Shown here one piece after another: positions 1 to 6,426 of a stretch of 13,930 nt of DNA. The position numbers and the translations under genes are program-made. Each line of letters opens with the position of its first letter. The first letter of the stretch is position 1. This stretch comes from Thermoplasmata archaeon (lineage in GTDB: Archaea > Thermoplasmatota > Thermoplasmata > Thermoplasmatales > Thermoplasmataceae). The notes beneath the pieces are model-generated. The model did no database searches. It saw only the letters and a program-made list of their open reading frames with translations, and was not told the DNA's origin. The stretch lies in NCBI GenBank assembly GCA_021790415.1, contig JAJYDZ010000008.1, positions 1 through 13,930 of the forward strand, written 5' to 3'.

Positions 1-1
1 C

Positions 2-223
2 GTGCTTGCAGTGGTTACACAATTCAATAATAATATTGAAAAGGTAACCATAAAGGCGAGGGGAAAGGCCATAAGCAAGGCAGTGGACATTGCAGAAATA
101 GCTAAGAGAAAATTCGTTCAAACAGCTAATTATGACAATATCACTCTGTCTACAGAAGTAGTGGAGGGAGAGAGAGGGGAATCCAACGTCTCTTCAATTG
201 AAATCGTAATGTCAAGAAATTAA
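2..223 (+). CDS. albA: Alba-family DNA/RNA-binding chromatin protein, 5'-truncated by the window edge
   Basis: Only the last 73 residues are inside the window. The visible part begins with LAVVTQFNN, which in Alba proteins follows an N-terminal segment of roughly 15-20 residues, so the true start lies upstream and the GTG at position 2 is an internal codon. The core IKARGKAISKAVD (strand, then the nucleic-acid-facing helix) and the final strand SSIEIVMSRN match the family closely, and the expected full length is about 90 residues. Alba is a small dimeric protein that coats archaeal DNA and also binds RNA. The lysine near the N-terminus whose acetylation tunes DNA binding in Sulfolobus is outside the window, so it cannot be judged. 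The stop is TAA at 221-223. Confidence 0.93.
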   Translation: MLAVVTQFNNNIEKVTIKARGKAISKAVDIAEIAKRKFVQTANYDNITLSTEVVEGERGESNVSSIEIVMSRN

Positions 224-256
224 ATAATCAAGAAGTAAAACAATTCACTTCAACAA

Positions 257-262
257 TTTTTT
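257..262 (+). terminator. T-tract after alba, possible archaeal terminator
   Basis: A run of six T residues lies 34 bases after the alba stop, in an AT-rich spacer and with no convincing hairpin. Archaeal RNA polymerase can terminate at short T-tracts alone, so this is a plausible but weak termination site for alba. It sits just before the likely promoter of the next gene. Confidence 0.3.
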
Positions 263-273
263 ACTAATAATTA

Positions 274-281
274 AATTAAAA
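274..281 (+). promoter_or_regulatory. TATA-like box for the polyprenyl synthase gene
   Basis: The sequence attaaaag is centred near 278, which would place transcription start at about 305, only a few bases before the ATG at 311. This gives a nearly leaderless mRNA, as with the other promoters proposed in this window. The whole spacer is AT-rich, so the exact box is uncertain. Confidence 0.35.
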
Positions 282-310
282 GTTGTAATCATGAATAAGC
301 CTGATTTAAT

Positions 311-1291
311 ATGAAGGAACCATTTTTGATAAATTCAGGGCTCAATAAAAGAGTCGAACAAATAAACGCAAGAATTAATGAAATTCTTGTTAGTGAAAGT
401 CCTGATTTGGATGAGATGGCCAAATACACATCTCTTGCGGGAGGCAAAAGGCTAAGGCCCCTTATGGCAATCTTGGCATATCAAATATCTTCCCAGTATG
501 AGGACATTGAAAGAATTCTAGACTTGGCAATAGCATATGAGCTAATTCATACTGCAAGTCTTGTTCATGATGATATAATTGATGGAGCAATTACAAGAAG
601 AGGAAAACCATCTTTAAACTATAAGTATGGTATGGCAAACGCAATTGTTGTAGCTGATTATTTATTTGCCGTAGCTTATGGCTTAGGATCTAAATACGGC
701 ACGGAAATTTCTCAAATAATGGCCTCTGCAGCAACGAAACTGGCCGAAGGGCAGATAAATGAATCAATAAATCTTGGTAATCTAAACATCTCGGAGGAAA
801 AATATTTTGAGATTATCTCCGGCAAAACTGCATTTTTCTTTGGAGCGGGTGCCAAATGTGCTGCTCTGGCGGCTAATGCTGATGTTATAACTGTAAATTC
901 AATGTTTCAATTTGCGTACAATGTAGGAATGGCTTTTCAGATAACTGATGATATTCTGGACATCGTCGGATCTGAAGAGGCAATGGGAAAACCAATTTTT
1001 ACTGATATAAAACACAATGCAATAACTCTTCCTGTAATATTCGCTTTAAAATCAAATGATGAGAAACTGGTTAATCATTTGAAATTAGTCATCAATGGCC
1101 AGAGACAGGATGAGGAAAGCGTAGACATAGCAAGAGCTTTTATACTTAAATCGGGAGGAATCGATTATTCTATTTCCAAGGCGAAGTGGTTTATGGATCA
1201 AGCAATGGCTGCCCTTAAAAACACAAAGAAAACGCCAGATCTTGAAATCCTTCTTGAACTTGCAAGTTCGATCATAAGCAGGATATCTTGA
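311..1291 (+). CDS. E-polyprenyl diphosphate synthase, probably long-chain type
   Basis: A 326-residue, all-helical E-isoprenyl diphosphate synthase that extends an allylic diphosphate with isopentenyl diphosphate, using Mg2+ held by two Asp-rich motifs. Visible motifs: GGKRLRP (44-50), first Asp-rich motif DDIID (87-91), TRRGKP (95-100), GKTAFFFGAG (171-180) and second Asp-rich motif ITDDILD (211-217). The stretch before the first motif is ELIHTASLVH. Archaeal C20 geranylgeranyl synthases usually carry an aromatic residue five positions before the motif, whereas here that residue is Ala82, with Ser83 next. This resembles hexa-, hepta- and octaprenyl synthases, so the product may be a quinone side chain rather than the C20 lipid precursor; that is inferred from motif similarity only. 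An automatic annotation may well call it GGPP synthase. It acts in the cytosol or at the membrane face. The ATG at 311 sits about 26-30 bp after a TATA-like box, and the gene appears monocistronic. Confidence 0.9.
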   Translation: MKEPFLINSGLNKRVEQINARINEILVSESPDLDEMAKYTSLAGGKRLRPLMAILAYQISSQYEDIERILDLAIAYELIHTASLVHDDIIDGAITRRGKPSLNYKYGMANAIVVADYLFAVAYGLGSKYGTEISQIMASAATKLAEGQINESINLGNLNISEEKYFEIISGKTAFFFGAGAKCAALAANADVITVNSMFQFAYNVGMAFQITDDILDIVGSEEAMGKPIFTDIKHNAITLPVIFALKSNDEKLVNHLKLVINGQRQDEESVDIARAFILKSGGIDYSISKAKWFMDQAMAALKNTKKTPDLEILLELASSIISRIS

Positions 1292-1303
1292 TCCAATAGT
1301 TGT

Positions 1304-1328
1304 TTTTATCCTGAGGATAGAATTTTTT
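1304..1328 (+). terminator. Hairpin plus T6 tract after the polyprenyl synthase gene
   Basis: Bases 1304-1311 (ttttatcc) can pair with 1315-1322 (ggatagaa) around a 3-base loop, giving 8 pairs including one G-U. Six T residues follow at 1323-1328. It begins 12 bases after the stop codon and resembles an intrinsic terminator. The stem is AT-rich and the loop tight, so the T-tract may be the part that matters. Confidence 0.5.
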
Positions 1329-1353
1329 GAGTTATTTAGTTTAATGTTCAACC

Positions 1354-1361
1354 GATATACA
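1354..1361 (+). promoter_or_regulatory. TATA box of the aldehyde dehydrogenase gene
   Basis: The box gatataca, preceded by an A/C-rich BRE-like stretch, is centred about 30 bp before the ATG at 1388. It predicts transcription from about 1384, so the transcript would be nearly leaderless. Confidence 0.5.
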
Positions 1362-1387
1362 TATTAGTATAGTTTTCATAAACGACA

Positions 1388-2944
1388 ATGGACGTTTCGC
1401 AAGTAGAGAAAGTAAAGGAAGATGTATTCAATAGACTTGGAATAAACGCAACAGAGAATGGTATATTTTCAGGATCATGGAAAAAGGGAAAATCAAGCAG
1501 AATGATTAAGTCAATATCCCCAATAGATGGTACCAATCTGTGTACTATTGACCAGGCAACAGAAAATGACTATAATTCAGTTGTTAGTAAATCCATAAAA
1601 GCTTTTGAGGAGTGGTCACAGGTACCCGCTCCCAAGAGAGGGGAGTTTATCAAAAAGGTATCAGATGCTCTAGAAATTTCAAAAAAGGATTTGGGTCTGA
1701 TCGTATCGCTCGAAGTTGGTAAGGTAATATCTGAAGGGCAGGGAGAAATTCAAGAAATGATCGATATTGGCCACTATGCCATGGGGCTCTCAAGGCAATT
1801 ATTTGGTCTCACAATGGCCAGTGAAAGACCATTTCATAGAATGTATGAACAATGGTTACCGGTAGGCCCAGTTGGGGTAATTTCCGCTTTCAACTTTCCT
1901 TCTTCAGTCTGGTCATGGAATTCATTTATTGCTGCTGTATGCGGGGATTCTGTGATATGGAAACCATCAAGCAAAGCTGCCCTATCAGCTATAGCTGTAA
2001 CAAAAGTTGTCGCTTCCGTAATGGAAAAGGAATCAGTTCCGCCTATATTTTCAACCATATGTGGCGGTGGTGCAGAGATTGGGGAGCTTCTAAGCAAGGA
2101 TCCGAAGATACCTGTTCTATCATTCACAGGATCGGTAGCGACTGGGAAAATAATAAGCAAAAATGTGGCGGAGAGATTGGGAAGATCCATTCTGGAACTT
2201 GGTGGAAATAATGGAGTTATAATCTCGTCCAAAGCAGATCGATCGATTTCAATGAAAGGGCTACTATTCGGGGCACTTGCCACTGCTGGTCAAAGATGCA
2301 CAACGACGAGAAGAGCAATAATAGAAAGCACAATTTATAAGAGCTTCATATCAGAGTTGATTCAGGCATATTCCAATGTGAATATAGGCAATCCCCTTAA
2401 CAGTGATACCCTTGTTGGCCCGCTCATAGATGAGGCAGGCGTAAAAGCATATCAGAAAACAATCTCTGAGGCTGTGAAGCAGGGAGGGAAAGTACTTTCC
2501 GGGGGTAATGTATTAAAAATAAAGGGACTTGAAAACGGATACTACGTGGAACCCACAATCATAGAGGCAAACGATAAAGTGACAATCTCGAAGGAGGAAA
2601 CTTTTGCGCCCATATTATATGTTTTCAAGTATGACAAAATAGAGGAGGCTATAACGATACACAACTCTGTGCCTCAAGGGCTCTCATCAGCCATTTTCAC
2701 AAACGATATTAGAGAAGAGGAAGCCTTCCTTTCCTCATCCGGGTCAGATTGCGGCATAGCGAATGTGAATACAAGCACTGCTGGTGCGGAAATAGGAGGA
2801 GCTTTCGGAGGAGAAAAAAACACCGGTGGAGGAAGAGAGAGTGGCAGTGACGCATGGAAAGGATATATGAGGAGACAAACTGTCTCCAAGAATTATGGTA
2901 AAACATTGCCGCTTTCGCAAAATGTTGAATTCAGGTTATCCTGA
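1388..2944 (+). CDS. ALDH7 (antiquitin-like) aldehyde dehydrogenase, probable alpha-aminoadipate semialdehyde dehydrogenase
   Basis: A 518-residue NAD(P)-dependent aldehyde dehydrogenase. Catalytic and cofactor residues are all present: Asn169 in FNFP, Lys192, the glycine-rich FTGSVATG (247-254), general base Glu270 in LELGGNNG, nucleophile Cys304 in AGQRCTTTRR, and Glu404 in KEETFAP. The LGGNN and GQRCTTTRR signatures and the C-terminal stretch containing GGAFGGEKNTGGGRESGSDA (470-489) are typical of ALDH7/antiquitin rather than of other ALDH families. In antiquitins this C-terminal loop anchors aminoadipate, and Arg303 before the catalytic cysteine and Glu120 appear to match substrate-contact residues. 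The likely reaction is oxidation of alpha-aminoadipate semialdehyde (or its cyclic imine) to alpha-aminoadipate in lysine catabolism. No other lysine-pathway gene is in the window, so the substrate remains inferred. Cytosolic. Length matches the family. It has its own promoter and ends 2 nt from a convergent gene. Confidence 0.92.
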   Translation: MDVSQVEKVKEDVFNRLGINATENGIFSGSWKKGKSSRMIKSISPIDGTNLCTIDQATENDYNSVVSKSIKAFEEWSQVPAPKRGEFIKKVSDALEISKKDLGLIVSLEVGKVISEGQGEIQEMIDIGHYAMGLSRQLFGLTMASERPFHRMYEQWLPVGPVGVISAFNFPSSVWSWNSFIAAVCGDSVIWKPSSKAALSAIAVTKVVASVMEKESVPPIFSTICGGGAEIGELLSKDPKIPVLSFTGSVATGKIISKNVAERLGRSILELGGNNGVIISSKADRSISMKGLLFGALATAGQRCTTTRRAIIESTIYKSFISELIQAYSNVNIGNPLNSDTLVGPLIDEAGVKAYQKTISEAVKQGGKVLSGGNVLKIKGLENGYYVEPTIIEANDKVTISKEETFAPILYVFKYDKIEEAITIHNSVPQGLSSAIFTNDIREEEAFLSSSGSDCGIANVNTSTAGAEIGGAFGGEKNTGGGRESGSDAWKGYMRRQTVSKNYGKTLPLSQNVEFRLS

Positions 2945-2961
2945 AATCATTTCCATTTTTT
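2930..2961 (+). terminator. Hairpin spanning two convergent stop codons, with T6 tract
   Basis: ttcagg (2930-2935) pairs perfectly with cctgaa (2940-2945) around the loop ttat. After one mismatch, two further pairs can form outside. The hairpin overlaps the last codons of the aldehyde dehydrogenase gene and abuts the stop codon of the convergent protease gene. On the plus strand a T6 tract follows at 2956-2961, inside the protease 3' end. It looks like a compact terminator, more convincing for the plus-strand transcript than for the minus one. Confidence 0.45.
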
Positions 2962-5900
2962 ACTACTTCCATAGGTTTCTTCCAGTAATTTATTAAACGC
3001 CTTCTTCCGTCTTGACCTCTTTCTTGCAGAAATAGCAAGCGAATAAGAACCTAGGGCTATAAATGATGCTATGGAAATATTCAAGGCTAAAAACGATATG
3101 TTTGAATAGGATACTTCCGCTCCTTTTGAGAATATGTATTGACCATCAGTGAGGATTACCTCAATATAAACGACATATTTACTCCCTGGAAGAATTCCAT
3201 TCACAAAAGCAAATGTTGAACCAGCACTCATCCTTACAGTATGGTTGTGGGTTGTTCCTAATTGATAATAATGAATTTCCAAATAGCTAACGGAGCTTTG
3301 ACTGGATAGAGTCCAGCTCAGGAATAGTGTGTAAAATAATAATGGAATTGCTCTATCCAGAGTTATTGTTGGGTTGCTTATACTTGAAGGATTCAGGAAA
3401 AATGAGAGATTTACGTCGATGGTACTATCTTTTGTAGAATTTTCAGAAATTACATATTGGGTATAGAAAGTAGCGTTAAAAGTAAGATTTGCAGACCCGA
3501 CAGGCACATAGGTCAGATAGTATCCACTGCTGTCAGAATATGAATAATCAGAATTGTTATATTGTACTTTAACTGAGGAAACCCCAAAATGATATTTAGA
3601 ATTCCTTATAATTCCACTTATGGCAATCATCTTATTATTTGGCGTAAGGGCAACGTTCAGAGTTTTATTTTGTCCAGGGAAAATATATTGTGTGGCATTA
3701 ACTGTAAGAAAACCGGAGTGAGATATTGAAACGAAGGTCTTTCCTGGGAAGATAAGAAAAGATGCTGTTCCATTGACTTCAATCTTTGTTTGATTATTTA
3801 CTTTCACCGTTGCATTTCCAGGGCTAGAAGTTATGCTCAATTTAACCTCATCGGGAATGAGTTTTACTGTTAAATTTCCAATGCTGGCATTCACATTTGA
3901 ATTGAACGGTTTAAATCCTTCCATAATAATGGAAATATAATTATTGTCATCAAGAACATACAAATTTGAGCCATTATGCTCTTCAAGATGTAAGTAATAG
4001 TCTAAGATAAGACTGGAGTTGAAATTATCTGATGAATTCACTATTGAAGATATGTTAAGTTTAGCGGATAGACTTGATGGAACCAATATGTCTATGTAAG
4101 TATTCAGACTATTTGAAGAAAAAGATACGTTATAGGTTCCAGATGGACTAAAATTAAACACATTGGAACTTATGACATTCCCATTTTCATAAAATGTTCC
4201 GTTATTGGTTTCTTGCGAAAGGATACCAGAAATTCTACCTGAAGTCTGATTAAGAGTCAAAATTATTTGAACACTATCTTTTAGAACACTCTCTATGGGA
4301 TTGATCGAAGGAGTTGTGGGGTTTCCATATGAAAAATTCATCCCTCTTTGATCTGAAGAAACGTTTACCATAGAATAATTTTCTGGGGCAGAGTTGTTAA
4401 TGTATAAATCATAGTAAGTATCTGAAACATAATTTGAATTTCCAATTATATTCGGATACGTGAATGAAGCACCGGGGAAGCCATAAAGATTTCCGTAAAT
4501 TCCTGTTCTTTCAACCCCAATTGCTATGTAGGAGTCATACAGAAATTCCGGGAATATATTAAATAAATGGTAATAACTGTCAACTCCTGCTTTTATAATA
4601 CCACCGTTTACACTGATCCACAACTTAATATTCATACGAGCTGTAATATTGAAGAAATAGGAATAATTCCCATATGATGTTGAAAGTTTTATGAGCGCTC
4701 CATAGCTATTGTTTACTTCCTGTATACCGCTATAAATTCCCAATGTTGGAGTGTATTGGAGTGAAAGAAAGTTATAGGTTGAACCATTTTCAATGGGAAT
4801 ATTTGAGCTTGTAAGATTAAGATTGGTTGTAATATTAAAATTTGTCATATCTTTCGGAGGGGAAAATATTGCTTCATTCCCAGCAGGACCTGTCAATTTG
4901 AGAACCGCCTTTATCATTAATCCAAGATTAGGGGTTCCCAGGCCGGTCACCGGGTTCCATCCGTAATTAGCATGATAATATCCATTTGTTCCATTAGAAA
5001 CGCTTTCAAGAGCCTTTCCATAGTATTTGGTTCTAGATATTTGGTAGAGCAATGGATTAATGAACCCTAAACTATGGCCTGTCATCTGGTCAAGTATGGC
5101 AATCATTCCAGCCCACATTGGGGCTGCAATGCTTGTTCCACCAACAGTATATTCATAGTTTCCATCAACTACTACAACTCCTGTCTGGGTGTTTGCATCA
5201 AGTGAAACATCAGGAACCCCTCTCATTGTATTATTGTAGCCATAAGGGTCCTGCCATGGAGGGGCACTAAAGACACTGCTGAATCCACCACCGCTTCCAA
5301 AACTTGTCTTTCCCGAACCACCACCCCAGGCAGTTTGGGAAAAGACACCGTCAGTGGCATGCAAAGTAGTTCCACCAACACCTGTCACGTATGGTGATGA
5401 TGCTGGGAAATTAACCTGAAGGCTGTTTCCCCCATTGTATGCCCCGTGGTCTCCGCTGGCCGCTACCACTGTTATATGATCAAGAGCTGCCATTTCAAAC
5501 GAATCAGAATATTCAGCTAGAAGACCAGGAGACATCTGGTTTTCAGATAGACCCCAGCTAAGAGATATGACATTAGCCATTCCATGCTCTATTGTCAAAT
5601 TTATTGCCTCCTGAAGGAATTGGGAGCTAGGGGTAGGAACCAGAACGAGCAATATATGTGCCTTCTGAGCCATCGCGTGGACCCATTCCACATCAGTAGA
5701 TGTCTCTATTGACCAGTTAAAATTATTCTGGGTAATCGGTCCCAGAGGTTCATATATTGATACATTTGCAGGTAGCAAATTATTTGTACTATCAAAAACA
5801 GATAGATCGTACGAAAGATAAGGAGACCCATACGCATCTACTATCGCAACTGTCTCCCCGGAACCACCATAACTTGTTGAATAATTTGTAAGATTGTATG

Positions 5901-6315
5901 CATTCCAGATGTTTTGGGGAACATATGTATAGTCTCCATTGTTAGTGGTGGTGGGCACATAGTCAATTAATGGTGTAGCCATTTGTGAGTTCGTGTTATT
6001 AAGCATTGTGAATGTGCTCTTATATTTTTCAAGTGAGGCTATAGAACCTTCTGATAAATTCCCATAAATATCGATATAATTCTTACCTCCCTGAAAGTTA
6101 ATCTTGTATGCATTCAGGCATTTTTCAACGGCTTCAATATACTTTCCATTATTAAAATATATAACATGACTGAGGTTAGTGCTTTCATTGACCCTATTTC
6201 CTATTCCATTGAAATATAATGGGATGGAATTTGCATGTAAATCATTGTGTGATACTATTGAGATCGGCATCGTTACCAGAAGCGCAAATAAAAATGCAAT
6301 TGCGATGCCTTTCAT
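2947..6315 (-). CDS. Secreted, membrane-anchored S53 (sedolisin/kumamolisin) serine-carboxyl protease with large ectodomain
   Basis: Starting at the ATG at 6315 this encodes 1122 residues; a TTG at 6330 is also in frame, but the ATG follows a TATA-like box at leaderless distance and opens directly on a signal peptide (hydrophobic 3-19, possible cleavage near Ala28). A short pro-region (about 29-125) leads into an S53 catalytic domain (about 126-475). Its triad is visible as Glu204 and Asp208 in ETSTDVEWVHA plus Ser395 in GGTSIAAPMW, with oxyanion Asp289 in ASGDHGA. After it comes a roughly 350-residue Asn/Ser-rich region without a recognised domain, then a PEGA-like domain (about 823-891), a carboxypeptidase-regulatory-like domain (about 897-970), an FN3-like domain (about 980-1070), a transmembrane helix (about 1074-1096) and a basic tail with RKRSRRKK. 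This predicts an ectoenzyme tethered outside the cell; sedolisins work at acid pH. Asn-X-Ser/Thr sequons are very frequent, so heavy N-glycosylation is likely. The calcium loop near the domain end has unusual residues (see findings). Confidence 0.93.
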   Translation of the reverse strand: MKGIAIAFLFALLVTMPISIVSHNDLHANSIPLYFNGIGNRVNESTNLSHVIYFNNGKYIEAVEKCLNAYKINFQGGKNYIDIYGNLSEGSIASLEKYKSTFTMLNNTNSQMATPLIDYVPTTTNNGDYTYVPQNIWNAYNLTNYSTSYGGSGETVAIVDAYGSPYLSYDLSVFDSTNNLLPANVSIYEPLGPITQNNFNWSIETSTDVEWVHAMAQKAHILLVLVPTPSSQFLQEAINLTIEHGMANVISLSWGLSENQMSPGLLAEYSDSFEMAALDHITVVAASGDHGAYNGGNSLQVNFPASSPYVTGVGGTTLHATDGVFSQTAWGGGSGKTSFGSGGGFSSVFSAPPWQDPYGYNNTMRGVPDVSLDANTQTGVVVVDGNYEYTVGGTSIAAPMWAGMIAILDQMTGHSLGFINPLLYQISRTKYYGKALESVSNGTNGYYHANYGWNPVTGLGTPNLGLMIKAVLKLTGPAGNEAIFSPPKDMTNFNITTNLNLTSSNIPIENGSTYNFLSLQYTPTLGIYSGIQEVNNSYGALIKLSTSYGNYSYFFNITARMNIKLWISVNGGIIKAGVDSYYHLFNIFPEFLYDSYIAIGVERTGIYGNLYGFPGASFTYPNIIGNSNYVSDTYYDLYINNSAPENYSMVNVSSDQRGMNFSYGNPTTPSINPIESVLKDSVQIILTLNQTSGRISGILSQETNNGTFYENGNVISSNVFNFSPSGTYNVSFSSNSLNTYIDILVPSSLSAKLNISSIVNSSDNFNSSLILDYYLHLEEHNGSNLYVLDDNNYISIIMEGFKPFNSNVNASIGNLTVKLIPDEVKLSITSSPGNATVKVNNQTKIEVNGTASFLIFPGKTFVSISHSGFLTVNATQYIFPGQNKTLNVALTPNNKMIAISGIIRNSKYHFGVSSVKVQYNNSDYSYSDSSGYYLTYVPVGSANLTFNATFYTQYVISENSTKDSTIDVNLSFFLNPSSISNPTITLDRAIPLLFYTLFLSWTLSSQSSVSYLEIHYYQLGTTHNHTVRMSAGSTFAFVNGILPGSKYVVYIEVILTDGQYIFSKGAEVSYSNISFLALNISIASFIALGSYSLAISARKRSRRKKAFNKLLEETYGSSKKWK

Positions 6316-6320
6316 AATTC

Positions 6321-6328
6321 GTAAATAC
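6321..6328 (+). promoter_or_regulatory. Candidate TATA box for priS
   Basis: The plus-strand sequence gtaaatac is centred about 26-27 bp before the ATG at 6351. A second AT-rich candidate at 6337-6344, which overlaps the protease box on the other strand, would start transcription near 6367. Either choice places the primase mRNA start well before the TTG at 6427, in keeping with coding sequence upstream of that TTG. Confidence 0.35.
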
Positions 6329-6336
6329 AACTTTTA

Positions 6337-6344
6337 TTAATATA
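6337..6344 (-). promoter_or_regulatory. TATA box of the S53 protease gene
   Basis: Read on the minus strand, tatattaa is centred about 26 bp before the ATG at 6315, predicting a leaderless transcript. This supports ATG 6315 over the upstream in-frame TTG at 6330. The box lies in a compact region shared with the divergent primase gene. Confidence 0.5.
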
Positions 6345-6350
6345 TCTATC

Positions 6351-6426
6351 ATGGGTAATCATAACAGGCGAACAGGAATTTCTGAGGAGAGAATTTAAAA
6401 ATTACTATGAAAAGGCACAACTACAA
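6351..6426 (+). other. Probable missing N-terminal coding segment of priS, lacking an in-frame canonical start
   Basis: The primase frame is open upstream from 6427 to the stop at 6322-6324 and, from 6355, reads VIITGEQEFLRREFKNYYEK, then AQLQ. FLRREFKNYY resembles the conserved N-terminal helix of archaeal PriS, which ends in a Tyr-Tyr pair before the conserved REIGYIPF-like segment. No ATG, GTG or TTG occurs in this frame between 6325 and 6426. The ATG at 6351 is out of frame by a single base: it opens atgggtaatc, and with one G fewer it would read straight into the primase. Options are a one-base insertion or sequencing error in the GGG run, or initiation at a non-canonical codon such as ATA 6361. 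Confidence 0.6.

Noticed and set aside
291..314. A 7-codon mini-ORF (MNKPDLI) whose TGA overlaps the ATG of the polyprenyl synthase, like a leader peptide
   Set aside because: The likely TATA box at 274-281 puts transcription start near 305, downstream of the mini-ORF ATG, so it would not be transcribed. Short chance ORFs are common in AT-rich spacers.
1834..2283. A 149-codon open frame on the minus strand inside the aldehyde dehydrogenase gene
   Set aside because: It lies wholly within a strongly conserved ALDH7 coding region, lacks recognisable motifs and is a shadow of that gene. The same holds for the other long overlapping frames in the window.
6316..6330. Upstream TTG at 6330 as start of the protease
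   Set aside because: It adds five residues before the signal peptide and would lie upstream of the transcription start predicted from the TATA box. The ATG at 6315 fits both the promoter spacing and the signal-peptide start.
6351..6398. ORF from ATG 6351 in its own frame (MGNHNRRTGISEERI)
   Set aside because: It stops after 15 codons and resembles nothing. Its interest lies only in being one base out of frame with priS.
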